A stretch of DNA of 64,000 bases from Pictodentalium vernedei (taxonomy: Eukaryota > Mollusca > Scaphopoda > Dentaliida > Dentaliidae): positions 207,597,262 through 207,661,261 of the forward strand of contig CM062292.1 in NCBI GenBank assembly GCA_031216915.1. The letters run 5' to 3'. Numbering within the stretch: position 1 is the first letter of the stretch; each line of letters opens with the position of its first letter. The translations under genes were made by a program, and so were the position numbers. Below are positions 19,978 to 31,074 of this stretch, piece by piece. Below the pieces are notes generated by a model. The model had not been told where the DNA came from. It saw only the letters and a program-made list of their open reading frames with translations, and made no database searches.

Positions 19978-21764
19978 TACGCCCGTTTAAAAAACGGTCG
20001 TATTATGTTATCAGTCTGTCCGTCTGTCTGTCCGTAAACAATTTGGTTTCCGTTCATGTAAAGTCGAATGCCTTGACGGATCGACATCAAACTTTCAGAA
20101 GTTGTTTTTAGCATTAAAATACAGGTCAAGTTCGATATTGGTGTTTCTCAGTCCATCTGCTGCAGAGATATGGCCCTTTGAAAACACAATTTTTCGAAAA
20201 AAATTTGTTTCCGTTCATTTAAAGCCGAACGCCTTGACACCAAATTTTTCAGATGTTGATTTTATACACTCGTTTAAAAAACGGGACGTATTATGTGAAC
20301 GCCTTGAGGGATTGACACCAAATTTTTCAGATGTTGTTTTTAGCAATGAAATACAGGTCAAGTTTGATATTGGTGTTTCTCAGTCCATCCGCTGCAGAGT
20401 TATGTCCCTTTGAAAACAATTTTTGAAACAAAATTGGTTTCCGTTCAGTTAAAGCCGAACGCCTTGACACCAAATTTTTCAGATGTTGATTTTATTCACC
20501 CGTTTGAAAAACGGGACATATTATGTGAATGGTCTCTCCACCGGTCTGTCTGTCTGTCCGTCCATGGACACATTTCATTTCCAGACGATAACTTTAGTTG
20601 TAATGGATTGAGCTGAGTTAAATTTGGTATGTGGATTTAGTATGACAAAATACAGGACAGGTTTGATTTCCGTTTCTAGCGGCCCATTTGCAGTAGAGTT
20701 ATGGCCCTTTATGGGAATTTAGCCCAACTTTTCGTTTCTGGACGATAACTTTAGTTTGCCTTGACCGATTTATTTCAAATTTTCAGTTTTTTGTTTTTGA
20801 CCACAAAATACAGCTCAAGTTCACTTTTGACCACAATCGCATATACCTTTCCAGGGTTATTCCCCTTGAATGATTGCAAATTTGTGAATTATGTGGTTTC
20901 CGGATGATAACTTTAGTTTGCCTTGACCAATTTTTTTCAAATTCTCAGATTTTTGTTTTTGACCACAAAGCACAGCTCAAGTTCACCTTTGGCCATAATC
21001 GCATGTACCGTTCCATAGTTATTCCCCTTGAATGATTGCAAATTTGTGAATTATGTGGTTTCCGGATGATAACTTTAGTTTGCCTTGACTAATTTGTTTC
21101 AAGGGAGTGCGGTGGCTCAGTAGGTAGAGGTGCAGGCTCCAAGCCGAGAGGTCCTCGGTTCGAATCCCACCTGTGGCAACCACGTTGTGTCCTTGGGCAA
21201 GACACTTCATCTCCATTGCCCGCGTGGGGTCAGGATGACGCCACGTACTAAGGCGTACTGCACATTGATGGTACGCATGTCTTCAACCAATCTAACCCTG
21301 CCTGTGCCGCAGTGCGGAGTTACGATGTTAGGGAGCTGGCAGCTGCTCATCGTTGCTCGGTGGTTCTCTCTGGGTACTCCGGCTTCCTCCACCCGTAAAA
21401 CTGTCATGGTCATGATTAGCCATTGTGCATAAATATGTGACCATAAACATCAATAAATAAATAAATAAAATAATTTGTTTCAAATTCTCAGATTTTGTTT
21501 ATGACCACAAAGCACAGCTCAAGTTCACTTTCGGCCAAAATCGCATGTACCTTTCCAGAGTTGTTCCGCTTGAATTTGTGCATTTTGTGTTTTCTGGATT
21601 ATAACTTTAGTATGGCCTAACTGATTTTTTATACACCTGTTGAAAAACCGTCGAATTATGGAATCAGTCTGTCTGTCTGTCCACTTGTCCATCCATTTGT
21701 CCATCCGTCGGTCTGTCCGTTCGTCAACATTTGGTTTCCAGATGATAACTTTAGTATTTTTTTT
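19978..21764. mobile_element. Stem-loop/TCTG-spacer element with minisatellite interior
   Basis: Begins TACGCCCGTTT AAA AAACGGTCGTA (stem-loop at about 19978-20003), followed by a GTCTGTCCGTCTGTCTGTCC spacer. The stem-loop module recurs near 20262, 20487 and 21627. Interior units of about 150-180 bp share GATGATAACTTTAGT and CACAGCTCAAGTTCAC. A tRNA SINE is inserted at 21103. No coding capacity. Confidence 0.65.
21103..21470 (+). mobile_element. tRNA-derived SINE, full length
   Basis: The head has a pol III A box (TGGCTCAGTAGGTAGAGG, about 21113-21130) and B box (GGTTCGAATCC, 21158-21168), followed by a central segment with TTGTGTCCTTGGGCAAGAC and a tail of AATAAATAAATAAATAAA. A 13-bp target duplication TAATTTGTTTCAA flanks it (21090-21102 and 21471-21483). 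It is mobilised by a partner LINE; which one is unknown. The tRNA-like head is not a functional tRNA gene: no intact acceptor stem partner follows. Confidence 0.88.
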
Positions 21765-21985
21765 TGTGAGGGCCACATTAACCCAGTCCTCAGTTCTTTA
21801 GTACAGGCTGCACCTCAAATTATTCTTATTGAAAACATAGCATGTAGGGAACAGAAATTAACATATTCTCAATTATCACAATTCTGGTCTTATTTCACAA
21901 TCCTTTCATAAACATTGAACATTATACTTTTCATCAAAAACTACACATAGCCAAGTTAAGCTACAGTATCATTACCACTTTCATT
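21765..21985. repeat. Dispersed copy of the tail at 18530-18770
   Basis: About 220 bases matching the segment after the 141-bp array (GAGGGCCACATTAACCCA, ACATAGCATGTAGGGAACAG, AAGTTAAGCTACAGTATCAT), in the same orientation 3.2 kb away. Suggests a shared 3' tail for two stem-loop elements. Confidence 0.75.
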
Positions 21986-22289
21986 CTGTATTCTTGTGAT
22001 AAACAGAGTATTATTCTATTATATCTTGTTTGTTAGAACTCACAGAGCCCTGTCAAACAATATATAATAGTTTAAATGCCTGTTTAGAATGTACTGAGGT
22101 TATATAGGTCTATAGACATAGGGAATTCAGTGGCTGTTAGGGTAATTCTTCAGTAGATTACAATTTTTTTATTCAACTGACAGGACTTCACTCTATAACC
22201 TATATGTGGATAACAGGTCAAATTTGTAGGGAAGGTAGGGTAAATGGTTTGGTGTTTGAATGTTTTATAAGTATGGACTCAGAAAATTT

Positions 22290-23090
22290 ATTACCTGTTT
22301 TGCTACACATGAGTGGAGGCTACCACCGGTATGCTGTAGCTTTTGCATAAGACAACATAAACCCTTGACCGGACATTTTTTCAATTTTTTTTGCAGATTT
22401 TGGAGTTTTTTTTTAATGTAGTGTTTGACTTTTTTGTAAGTATGGAAAAATTCTGACCTGTTATGCTATACATGTATATGAATGGAGGCTACCACCGGTA
22501 TGCTGTGGCTTTTATATTTCATGTATGTGTTACATGCGTAAATTGAAGTCAACATTAACCCTTGACCAGATTTTTTTTGCAGATTTCTTACTTTTTTAAG
22601 GTGATGTTTGACTTTTGAGTGTGGACTTGTTATGACCTGTTTTGCTTTTCATGTACATGATAGGAGGCTACCACCAGTATGCTGTGGCTTCTATATTTCA
22701 TATATGTGTTAAATGCATGAATATAAGATGACAATAACCTGTGACCGGACATTTTTTGAAGATTTTTGAGTTTTATAATGCCATGTTAGACTTTTTTGTA
22801 AGTGTGGACCTAAAGAATTTCTGACCTGTTTTGCTATACATGAGTGGAGGCTACCACCGGTATGCTGTAACTTTTATATTTCATATGTGTTACATGCATC
22901 AATAGAAGACGACATTAACCCTTGATCGGACAATTTTTGCAGATTTTGAGTGTTTTTTAATGCAATGTTAGACTTTCTTGTAAGTGTGGACTAACAAAAA
23001 AATCTGACCTATTTTGCTATACATGTACATGAGTGGAGGCTACCACCAGTATGCTGTGGCTTTTATATTTCATGTGTTAAATTCATCAAT
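22290..23090. repeat. Tandem repeat, about 170-190 bp, five units
   Basis: The marker GAGGCTACCACCGGTATGCT recurs near 22315, 22485, 22663, 22845 and 23034, with ACCTGTTTTGCTATACATG before it and CCTTGACCGGACATTTTT after it. Confidence 0.85.
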
Positions 23091-23099
23091 TTACCAATA

Positions 23100-24420
23100 A
23101 CATGATTTTGGAGGGCGTTACGGTTTATTAATGGCCTGACAGGAATGATTAACAGCCAGAGGGTCCATTAACAGCCCGAGACAAAGTCGAGGGCTGTTAA
23201 TGACCCGGAGGCGGTTAATCATTCCTGGAGGGCCGTTAATAAACAGAGACGCCCAACAAAATCTTGTTGTTACTATTATTACCACTTCTAAAATGGTTAA
23301 ATCCAAAGGTTCTTCATCAAGTTCACTGGATTGTGACATCCCGAGTTTTCGCAATGGCATTTAACCAAAACACATGTGTCGTCTGTTTCTAGATAAACAA
23401 AACGTCACGAGGTCAATCACATGATAGCCTAATTTAAATATTTTTGTTTGCCACGAAAAATTCGCCTTCTCTCGAAATCTAACAAAAACCTACCATAATG
23501 AATTAATTACACTCACCTTGACAATTCGAATGCTTCATCACTGAAGTAATGGGGAAATCACACAAATTTCATGTGTTTTTATGCCTCCCGACTTAAGTCA
23601 GGTGGCATATATGTATAGTGATTGAAGTGTGTGTGTGTGTGTGTCTGAGCCAATAACTCGAAAAATGTTAGGGCCACTGTCATCAAACTTTACACAATTA
23701 TAAAGGCCCATAGGAGGATGTGTTACACACCATAGCCGGGTTCGTACTTTCAAGGTTAAGGTCACATTTCAAGGTCACACTAAAAATCTGTCAATATTCG
23801 TGTCTCAGCCATAACTCAGAAACGAATCATAGTACAATTGTTAAACTTTTTACAAATGTTAAGGACATTCAGAAGGTGTGTCGTGTATAATAGTTTCTGC
23901 TGCATCTGCAAGGTGAAGGTCACAATTGACCTTCATATGTTCCGAGTCCCAAAAATGTGTCTCAAGTATAACTCCAAAACTATTAGGGCTACAACCATAA
24001 AACTTCGCTAAATTATAAAGGACAATGGGTGGATGTGTCACACACCACAGCCAGGTCCGTAAGGTCAAGGTCACATTTCAAGCTCACTCTGAAAATCATC
24101 AATATTCATGTCTCAGATGTAACTCAGAAACTAACCAAAGTACAAATGTTAAACTTTTTACAAATTTTCATGTTTGATGGAGGTCAAGGTCACAGATCAA
24201 GGTCATTGCCACATAGGGGGGCATACTCACTTCCGAGTGAATCTCTTGTTTTAACATTCATTGCAGTTAAGTGCGTTTCATCATCTCGGAACCAGGGGCA
24301 CGTTTGGTATGACGGATTACATAAACTGTAATCGGAGCCGGGGCTGTTAACGAAACATTTAGCCGTAAGTGGGCTGTTAACCACGTTAACACACAATGTC
24401 TGGTTTGAGTCTGTGCATTA
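23100..24420. mobile_element. Palindromic MITE split by a stem-loop element
   Basis: 23100-23340 contains inverted blocks around CCCGAGACAAAGTCGAGGG, with GGCGGTTAATCATTCC/GGAATGATTAACAGCC arms. A related copy is at 31075-31220. The interior is interrupted at 23577-24255. Related GGGCTGTTAAC sequence resumes to about 24385. Confidence 0.5.
23577..24255. mobile_element. Stem-loop/GT-spacer element with 3' CTTGTTT end
   Basis: Starts with stem-loop TGCCTCCCGACT..AGTCAGGTGGCA, followed by a (GT)n tract (23630-23642), then about 150-170 bp units marked by TAACTC.AAA and AAGGTCACATTTCAAG, and ends with the stem-loop ACTCACTTCCGAGTGA and CTCTTGTTTT (to about 24252). The 3' end layout matches that of the elements ending at 37081, 48645 and 57815. 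Confidence 0.65.
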
Positions 24421-24530
24421 TGAACTTTTACTGTAAAGGTAAAATTGTGTTAATATACTAGAGGACGCACGCTAAAGTGGTAATAATATAAGTTAACATT
24501 AACTTTGGCTGGACCTTTTTTGCAGATTTG

Positions 24531-25193
24531 TGTCAGGGCAAAGCCAGCCTAAATATAGGGGCAAGGGGCCTCATATTTAAAGATATTGTAAGTTCAAAAT
24601 ATATTCCGCATCAAGGCGAAAACCCACGTGAATTTCACTTCTCTGTAAAGCTGGAGAAACACACGTGGTGTATATCCAGCTTTAGCGCAGGGACCCAGGG
24701 GAGAAACGGTATGTTAGATAAGGTTTAATCTCATTTAACTCATACAGTAGTCGCAAGTTATACGAGACGTAATCGGTTTTCGTCACGGCCAATTGAGAAA
24801 CGAGATTCCAAAAGATAGAAGTGTCGTGTCATCATTAGTTATAGTAATGCGTGTCAGGAACGAATCAGCGTTAAGTCACGCGCGAGATGACTTGTATTGA
24901 TTCTGCCTCGATATACGTCATCTCCCACCGTTTTGACAGGTGGACAGATGAGCGTCGGTCCACCTGACAGTTTAGGGTAAAAAGTATATATACCTGGAAG
25001 AGCAGAGCATTAGACACACACTTGGGGTCACACACACGTTGGTGAAGTCCAGGACAGGCGGACTTTGTTTCCTGGCATAAGGGTACCTTCGATCACAGGA
25101 CCCTGAAACGGCTGGAATCGCCAGAGAGGGCATTCCATGATTGATTTAGCTTAACGTTGATAGGCGGCTACGGGGCCTTAGGTGTCCCTGACA
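24531..25193 (+). repeat. 5' LTR
   Basis: 663 bp, TGTCAGGG to CCCTGACA. A TATA-like AGTATATATACC lies at about 24983-24994. Contains two CACGTG-type sites and an inverted pair AAAGCTGGA/TCCAGCTTT (24648-24683). Confidence 0.92.
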
Positions 25194-25517
25194 TTGATTG
25201 GCGAGGCTACCAGGATATTTCTAAAAGGTAAAAAATGGCTATATGGAAATTTTGTTTTATTTTAACGGCGGTTCTGTTTAGGTTTTGACGCGTTCGGTCA
25301 GTTGATGCCGTTCAAGGGTTTAATATCGCAATACAGTAGTCCCCAAGAGGATACTTAATAGCCATTATAACTGCGGTAGGTTTCAGAGTATTGGGGCGTT
25401 TAACTACGTTAAATTACAGAGGTAAATTAGGATTAATTGCCATATTTTTTTTTTCTTTCTTTCTTTTCCTTCTTCATTCTTTCTGACGAGTGTTGAAGAT
25501 AGAAAGAAAAAATCAAA

Positions 25518-27566
25518 ATGGATGTTGTTACACCCCTCGCCCAACTGGTATCATTAGGCAAGGAAATGGGCCTTGAGGGAGCCGAACTTCAGAAGTTCGT
25601 TAAAGATGAGCAGAAACGTGAGGCGAAGGAGATTGCCTTACGTAATGACGCAAAAGAGCGAGAGATTCAATTAGAACGAGAGCGTGAGAAAGACGCAAGA
25701 GAGGCGAGGGAGAGAGAAGCCCAATTAGAACGAGAGCGTGAGAAAGACGCAAGAGAGGCGAGGGAGAGAGAAGCCCAATTAGAACGAGAGCGTGAGAAAG
25801 ACGCAAGAGAGGCGAAAGAGAGAGAGATTCAATTAGCAAATGAGGCGAAAGAGAGAGAGATTCAATTAGCAAATGAGGCGAGAGAGAGGGAAGCCCAATT
25901 AGCAAGGGAGGCAAGGGAGGCAGAGCGAGAGCTCGAACAACAGAGGCACGAGAGAGAATTAGAGCTCCTCAGAGCAAGGGCCGATGTGGAGAATGAAAGT
26001 CGGCGCTCAGGGGATGGGAGTGCAGGGGTAGCAATTCATGCCCCACGCCCCCATCTCGCTCATTTCAATGAAAACACAGATGACTTGGACTCGTACTTGG
26101 AGAGGTTCGAGCGTTTTGCCTCCAGTCAAATGTGGCCAGAAGACACATGGGCTATGTGCTTGAGCCCTTTGTTGTCAGGTAAAGCCCTCGAGGCTTATAC
26201 CAGTATGCCTCCTGCACTTCTTAACGACTACAGTGAGCTGAAGAATGCCATCCTTCGGAGATACCAGCTCACTGAAGAAGGATTCCGGACCAAGTTCCGA
26301 GAAATTAAGCAGGAGAAGGGAGAAACAGTACCTCAGTATTTTGCCCGAGCTAGGCGGTACTTTGACCGCTGGACTGATCTCGCAGAAGTGAATGAGTCAT
26401 ATGGAGCCCTGCGAGATCTATTTCTCCAGGAGCAGTTTTTAACTACATGCTCCAAGGAGTTGGGCCTGTTCATCAAGGAAAGGGGTCCGCCCACCTATGA
26501 TGAGATGGCAACTGTGGCAGAACGCTACATCGAGGCCCACGGTGGGAGTGTAAACGCACCCAAATCGGCTAGGGGTGGGGCAAACGGGTTGGCAATGACA
26601 CCCGTAAGGCAACACCACCCCGATCCTCCTGCGTTGCAGACCAGCCGGAAGGGGGGCGCTCCCAAGGACACCACTTGTTTTATCTGCAACAAGCGGGGTC
26701 ATATTGCCAGGGACTGCTGGCAGAAGCAGGTAAGGACCACTAGGAACATTAGACCACCTCAGCAGGGGGCCGGGAACGCAGCGCCAAGGGGTTGGAAGCA
26801 AGGTGACCGCGTAGATCCAGGGCCCAGTAGGCAGACGGCAGCGTTCTGTCAAACTATCGGTCCAGAACACAGTCCCCTCCGGGAAAGTATACAAGAGGGA
26901 GAATTAAGGCTGGAAGGCGGGAAGGTTGTCCCGATAATAAGTGGCATGTGTGAGAGGCTCACAACTTCGCAGGAGAAGGTTGATATGCCAGTGTACCCAG
27001 GGTATGTGGGACAAAGGGAGATCCGTCTGCTCCGGGATTCTGGGTGCTCCTCTGCAGCGGTTAGAAGGCAACTGGTTGACGACAAGCAATTGTTGGGGCG
27101 CGACCATTTGTGTATTTTGATAGATGGGACCATTAGAAGGTTCCCCATCGCGCGGATAACTGTGGATACCCCATTTTATTGTGGCGAAGTGGATGCCATG
27201 TGCATTGAATCACCTGTGTATGACCTGGTCATAGGTAATATCCCAGGGGTGAGGGCAAGCCCTGATGAGTTATGGTCCAGGGGTAGGGGGCCAAGTGAGG
27301 GCCCAACGAGGGCAAAGGAAGTTCAAGTCGGTGGGCAAGGACCCCCGGCGGTTGCACTCGGTAACATACCGAGTAAGGGGGAACCAATCCGATGGCCCAG
27401 GGGATGGCCCCTACACGACGAAATGTCGGGAAGTTTCAGGAGGGACGACTCCTGTCGTATTAGGGAGAAGGGGCCGCAGGCGGTCCAGGCGAAACGCCAA
27501 ACAGCGAGGGAACCCAATGGGATCATTGGGGAAAGACCCTCAAGCAAATTTATGTGGGGGAGCTGA
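25518..27566 (+). CDS. gag: Gag polyprotein with coiled coil, SCAN-like capsid, CCHC knuckle and protease-like domain
   Basis: The 682-residue frame starts at an ATG 325 bases after the LTR. Residues about 30-165 are a Glu/Arg/Ala-rich coiled coil built from direct repeats (three 57-base copies, then shorter ones). Residues about 170-355 form the capsid, with DLDSYLERFERFA, SGKALEAYTSM and a C-terminal DLFLQEQFLTTC..ELGLFIKER..TYDEMATVAERYIEAH segment that resembles SCAN domains, which derive from Gmr1-like Gypsy capsids. An intact zinc knuckle CFICNKRGHIARDCW begins at residue 387. A retropepsin-like part follows: LLRDSGCSSAAV near residue 507 (Asp-Ser-Gly in place of the common Asp-Thr-Gly) and VIGNIPG near 573. 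The last 100 residues lose family resemblance. No stops or frameshifts, so it may still be made. Confidence 0.88.
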   Translation: MDVVTPLAQLVSLGKEMGLEGAELQKFVKDEQKREAKEIALRNDAKEREIQLEREREKDAREAREREAQLEREREKDAREAREREAQLEREREKDAREAKEREIQLANEAKEREIQLANEAREREAQLAREAREAERELEQQRHERELELLRARADVENESRRSGDGSAGVAIHAPRPHLAHFNENTDDLDSYLERFERFASSQMWPEDTWAMCLSPLLSGKALEAYTSMPPALLNDYSELKNAILRRYQLTEEGFRTKFREIKQEKGETVPQYFARARRYFDRWTDLAEVNESYGALRDLFLQEQFLTTCSKELGLFIKERGPPTYDEMATVAERYIEAHGGSVNAPKSARGGANGLAMTPVRQHHPDPPALQTSRKGGAPKDTTCFICNKRGHIARDCWQKQVRTTRNIRPPQQGAGNAAPRGWKQGDRVDPGPSRQTAAFCQTIGPEHSPLRESIQEGELRLEGGKVVPIISGMCERLTTSQEKVDMPVYPGYVGQREIRLLRDSGCSSAAVRRQLVDDKQLLGRDHLCILIDGTIRRFPIARITVDTPFYCGEVDAMCIESPVYDLVIGNIPGVRASPDELWSRGRGPSEGPTRAKEVQVGGQGPPAVALGNIPSKGEPIRWPRGWPLHDEMSGSFRRDDSCRIREKGPQAVQAKRQTAREPNGIIGERPSSKFMWGS

Positions 27567-28068
27567 GCGCTCCAAAAAGTCGGTGTCACCCGTGTTTAGA
27601 GGGGAGGCCAGACCCACGCAAATGGCTGGGCAAACTTCCCCAGAATTGAGAGGGCACGGGTCAACACAAGTTGAGTATGTTAAAGTGGATGGGACCGCTA
27701 AGGTGGGCGCCCAGGGGACCGAGAAAAGGGTCCACAAATCAAAGGAGAAGCATCCTAAGTGGCGGAGACCACGTAGAGAGTGCCGGGGGCGCACAGCGCC
27801 CAATGTGCGCAAGAAGTCGTCGCAATGGACCGGGGGGTCGACGGCACAAGGGCCAAGGACGGCCAGTGTCGTTCGAACGACGGTAATCGCCGGGACGAGT
27901 GAGCCTGGGGGATATAGTGCCAAGGGAAGCTCTTGGGAATGCGACAACGACAGGGTATGGGGACCCTGGTGGAATACCCGTAGAAATAACGGGGCGAGAA
28001 GTAGGGGTGTGTCGAGGGTTACCCAAGGGGATTCTGGGAACCGGGCCCCTACCAATGGTCGGTGGTGA
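27265..28068 (+). CDS. Overlapping Arg/Gly-rich reading frame of unknown status
   Basis: A 267-codon open frame overlaps the gag 3' end in another register and runs on for 500 bases. Composition is Gly, Arg, Lys, Ser and Thr-rich with no recognisable domain. In autonomous relatives the polymerase frame would occupy this place, but none of the RT hallmarks is present. It could be a decayed or rearranged pol start, or a chance frame in GC-rich DNA. Low confidence that it is a gene. Confidence 0.25.
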   Translation: MSYGPGVGGQVRAQRGQRKFKSVGKDPRRLHSVTYRVRGNQSDGPGDGPYTTKCREVSGGTTPVVLGRRGRRRSRRNAKQRGNPMGSLGKDPQANLCGGAERSKKSVSPVFRGEARPTQMAGQTSPELRGHGSTQVEYVKVDGTAKVGAQGTEKRVHKSKEKHPKWRRPRRECRGRTAPNVRKKSSQWTGGSTAQGPRTASVVRTTVIAGTSEPGGYSAKGSSWECDNDRVWGPWWNTRRNNGARSRGVSRVTQGDSGNRAPTNGRW

Positions 28069-28970
28069 TAAAGAAGCAATAGTTGGGTGGCTGTGGGCCT
28101 GGTGTCTGGGACGGGGGCTCCAGTCACAAATATTTTTTGTGGGTGAGGTGATGGGCTTCGTAAACTCGGTGTTAAGGCCCGGAGGAATTTTCTTATTTTA
28201 GTATTAATATTGCTCTGACTGCTGACTAGAGTTGGTTGTGAGTGCGAATGTGAGATACACTGCCCTGTCTGTCGCGTGTGCGTGGACGGGGAGCCTGTGT
28301 GTCGAGTTTTGTAAGTATGGGATGCACAAACCCGGTGTTAAGGCCCGGGGAAACCGCGCTTGTTTTTATTGACGAGAGTTTGTTGTGAGTGTGAGGCACA
28401 CTAACCCCGTCTGTCGCAAAGGCGCGGTCGGGAAATCTGTGTGTTGAATGTGTGAGTGTGTGCGTCACAATTTTAATGCCCTGGTTGAGCTTTGCGAGGG
28501 TGAGGCTCAACATAATGCAGGGGTCGTTTGCCCCTTCACAAGTCATAGGGGAATGGGAGGCGAAGTTACACTCCGTTGGAATTAACCCATCTGATGCAAA
28601 GGCGCGGACGGTGTTACTCGTCGGAGTGAGTGCCAAGTGAACTGTTTGCAAAATGGGCGAACGTGTATAAAAATGTGTATGTTTAGGTGTAAATATATAG
28701 TATTACAGAGAGAGAGAGTGCTGCAAATCTAAGAATAAGGCTACTCTCCATATGTAAACCCGCAAGACGGGAGCATGTGGTAGCATGTGTGTCGTGGGAA
28801 TCGGTATGGCCGACGCATGAGCCCGGTCTCGAACCCCACGACCACTAGGGCACAGTTTTGTAGTCTTGAACATGATGGGTAGATTGTAAAAAGGTGTGAG
28901 AGGCGAGCGTACGTGGCTTTGCCCCTTGTGTTTTAAGAGATACACAGGGTGTTTCTCTCTGGAAGGGAGT
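28069..28970. other. Non-coding tail of LTR element with imperfect repeats
   Basis: Holds two copies of a 166-bp repeat marked by CGGTGTTAAGGCCCGG (28164 and 28330) and several TGTGTGAGTG-rich tracts, an (AG)n stretch near 28709, then the purine tract at 28960-28970. No coding domain. Confidence 0.5.
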
Positions 28971-29633
28971 TGTCAGGGCAAAGCCAGCCTAAATATAGGG
29001 GCAAGGGGCCTCATATTTAAAGATATTGTAAGTTCAAAATATATTCCGCATCAAGGCGAAAACCCACGTGAATTTCACTTCTCTGTAAAGCTGGAGAAAC
29101 ACACGTGGTGTATATCCAGCTTTAGCGCAGGGACCCAGGGGAGAAACGGTATGTTAGATAAGGTTTAATCTCATTTAACTCATACAGTAGTCGCAAGTTA
29201 TACGAGATGTAATCGGTTTTCGTCACGGCCAATTGAGAAACGAGATTCCAAAAGATAGAAGTGTCGTGTCATCATTAGTTATAGTAATGCGTGTCAGGAA
29301 CGAATCAGCGTTAAGTCACGCGCGAGATGACTTGTATTGATTCTGCCTCGATATACGTCATCTCCCACCGTTTTGACAGGTGGACAGATGAGCGTCGGTC
29401 CACCTGACAGTTTAGGGTAAAAAGTATATATACCTGGAAGAGCAGAGCATTAGACACACACTTGGGGTCACACACGCGTTGGTGAAGTCCAGGACAGGCG
29501 GACTCTGTTTCCTGGCATAAGGGTACCTTCGATCACAGGACCCTGAAACGGCTGGAATCGCCGGAGAGGGCATTCCATGATTGATTTAGCTTAATGTTGA
29601 TAGGCGGCTACGGGGCCTTAGGTGTCCCTGACA
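28971..29633 (+). repeat. 3' LTR
   Basis: 663 bp, same ends as the 5' LTR, five substitutions. Followed by target duplication ATTTG. Confidence 0.92.
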
Positions 29634-29638
29634 ATTTG

Positions 29639-30750
29639 TAATAAGCCAAGGTTTATTACGTGCCATGCATTGGTGAGCTAATGGGGATGGACACCCCCTT
29701 CTTAATTAAAAGATTCAGTTAAAAGATATTCAATTAAGTGGGTTCCAGCCTCCACTGTATCTTCAATAGAGTGATATACATTTATCTAATCCTGTTTGTA
29801 AAATATATTGTGAAAATGAAATATGTTAAGGCTTTAGGCATTTAATGAAACACTTGTCAGATTAACAAATGGTTTTGAACATTGTTAAAAGTTTGTTTCA
29901 TTACATAAGTTGGACAACTTGTAGACAGGCACGTGCTTCAGTGTTGACCATTGGTTGAAATCAATATAGTGAAAATAGTGATAAATATTGATAAATAATG
30001 AAATTCAATCCACAAGCAAAATTGGACTGGTCACTTTCCACTGGGTACAACTTGGTGCTTCGTTAATTAAAATTTCGTTGATGTTGATTTTTATTACCTG
30101 GTAAACGCATGAGTGGTCATCACAGTCCACATGCAGAACTGTGATGACCAGTCCACAGCGACTGTACTGTAGTGTGCCTCAGAAATGAAGCACTAGTGAA
30201 ACATAACAATTTTTTTTTATCAAAAGCATCGCTGTGTCAGGTGACAGGTCAAAATAATGTAGATCTTTCAATTGGAAACATTAAGGTGGTATGTAAGTAA
30301 TGGACAGTAAGCTTGAAATAGGTGATAGGTTATTTTCAATGTCAAAAAACTAACCAAAATAATAATCTTTCGCATATTTTGCTGTTATTCTGTGATTCTG
30401 AACAACGCTTCGCAGTTCTGAAGACCAAAAAAATGAAAACATTTTTTAAATATCCGACACCATCAAAAATAATATGTCTCCAATTTTCAAGCTAAATTTC
30501 CAATTACTTATAATCTCGTAGAGCACCTTAAATGTTTTGAGATATCCCGAAGGCCTAAGTTGGGAAGTAATTATGCTTTTGGTAATATACATGATGGCCT
30601 CATCCCAGGATATGCCATTGTACTTTTACATTCTTGGATGAAATAGCTTCCACACATGAAGACATCAAGCAGAAGTCAAAATTTCAGAGCAAACTACATT
30701 GAGGTCATAGTAACATTTTGATCACAGATACTGACTTATATTAGCAGAAT
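29639..30750. other. Intergenic or 5' flanking DNA, no gene seen
   Basis: AT-rich. A pogo-like terminal sequence is seen near 29735-29765 (reverse complement TACAGTGGAGGCTGG) and a stem-loop TGGTCATCACAGT/ACTGTGATGACCA at 30114-30150. Nothing coding recognised. Confidence 0.4.
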
Positions 30751-30755
30751 TTAAT

Positions 30756-31045
30756 ACAGTGAAGCCCCCCTTAACTAGATAGCCCTCAATTGAATAACAC
30801 TGTTTATTGAATATAACTTCCAAACACAAAACTATTTACCATACTTCAATACAAGTTTGACCTGTTAATATGTATAGTTTATAGAGCAAACTCCTGTTAA
30901 TTGAATATAAAAACTTGTAATGTGTGGAGAAATTATGCTGACAATCACTGAATTAGTATTGTTCATAGATCTAGTTTACCTAACTTCCTCCAATATAGAC
31001 ACTTAATCTATTAATGTAGTATGACATAGCTGGGTGAGCTCTGTC
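30756..31045. mobile_element. Pogo/Tigger-like MITE piece
   Basis: Starts TACAGTGAAGCCCCCCTTAACTAG and shares about 280 bases with 33359-33640 (TTGAATATAACTTCCAAACACAAAAC, ACCATACTTCAATACAA, TTGTAATGTGT). The TACAGT..CCnnnTTAACT end recalls pogo/Tigger terminal repeats with a TA target; assignment tentative. Confidence 0.4.
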
Positions 31046-31074
31046 AGACGTAATCCAACAAGTTTGGAGGGTGT

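Larger units (their letters stand above)
24531..29633 (+). mobile_element. Young non-autonomous LTR retrotransposon (Ty3/Gypsy-type, gag-protease only)
   Basis: Two 663-bp direct LTRs (24531-25193, 28971-29633), each TGTCAGGG..CCCTGACA, differ at five positions by my reading, all transitions. A 5-bp target duplication ATTTG flanks the element (24526-24530, 29634-29638). A TGGCGAGGCTACC primer-binding-like site follows the 5' LTR at about 25199, and a purine tract GGAAGGGAG precedes the 3' LTR. The interior is only 3.8 kb and encodes gag with zinc knuckle and protease-like region; no reverse transcriptase, RNase H or integrase can be found. It must rely on enzymes from another element. Confidence 0.9.

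Noticed and set aside
21111-21175. tRNA gene
   Set aside because: A and B boxes are present but the sequence continues into a SINE body with target duplications; no closed acceptor stem.
25600-25914. Minus-strand Leu/Ser-rich frame opposite gag
   Set aside because: Mirror of the coiled-coil repeat coding; no independent support.
24531-29633. Composite of two unrelated repeats
   Set aside because: Identical LTR ends, 5-bp duplication, PBS-like and purine tract show a single LTR retrotransposon.
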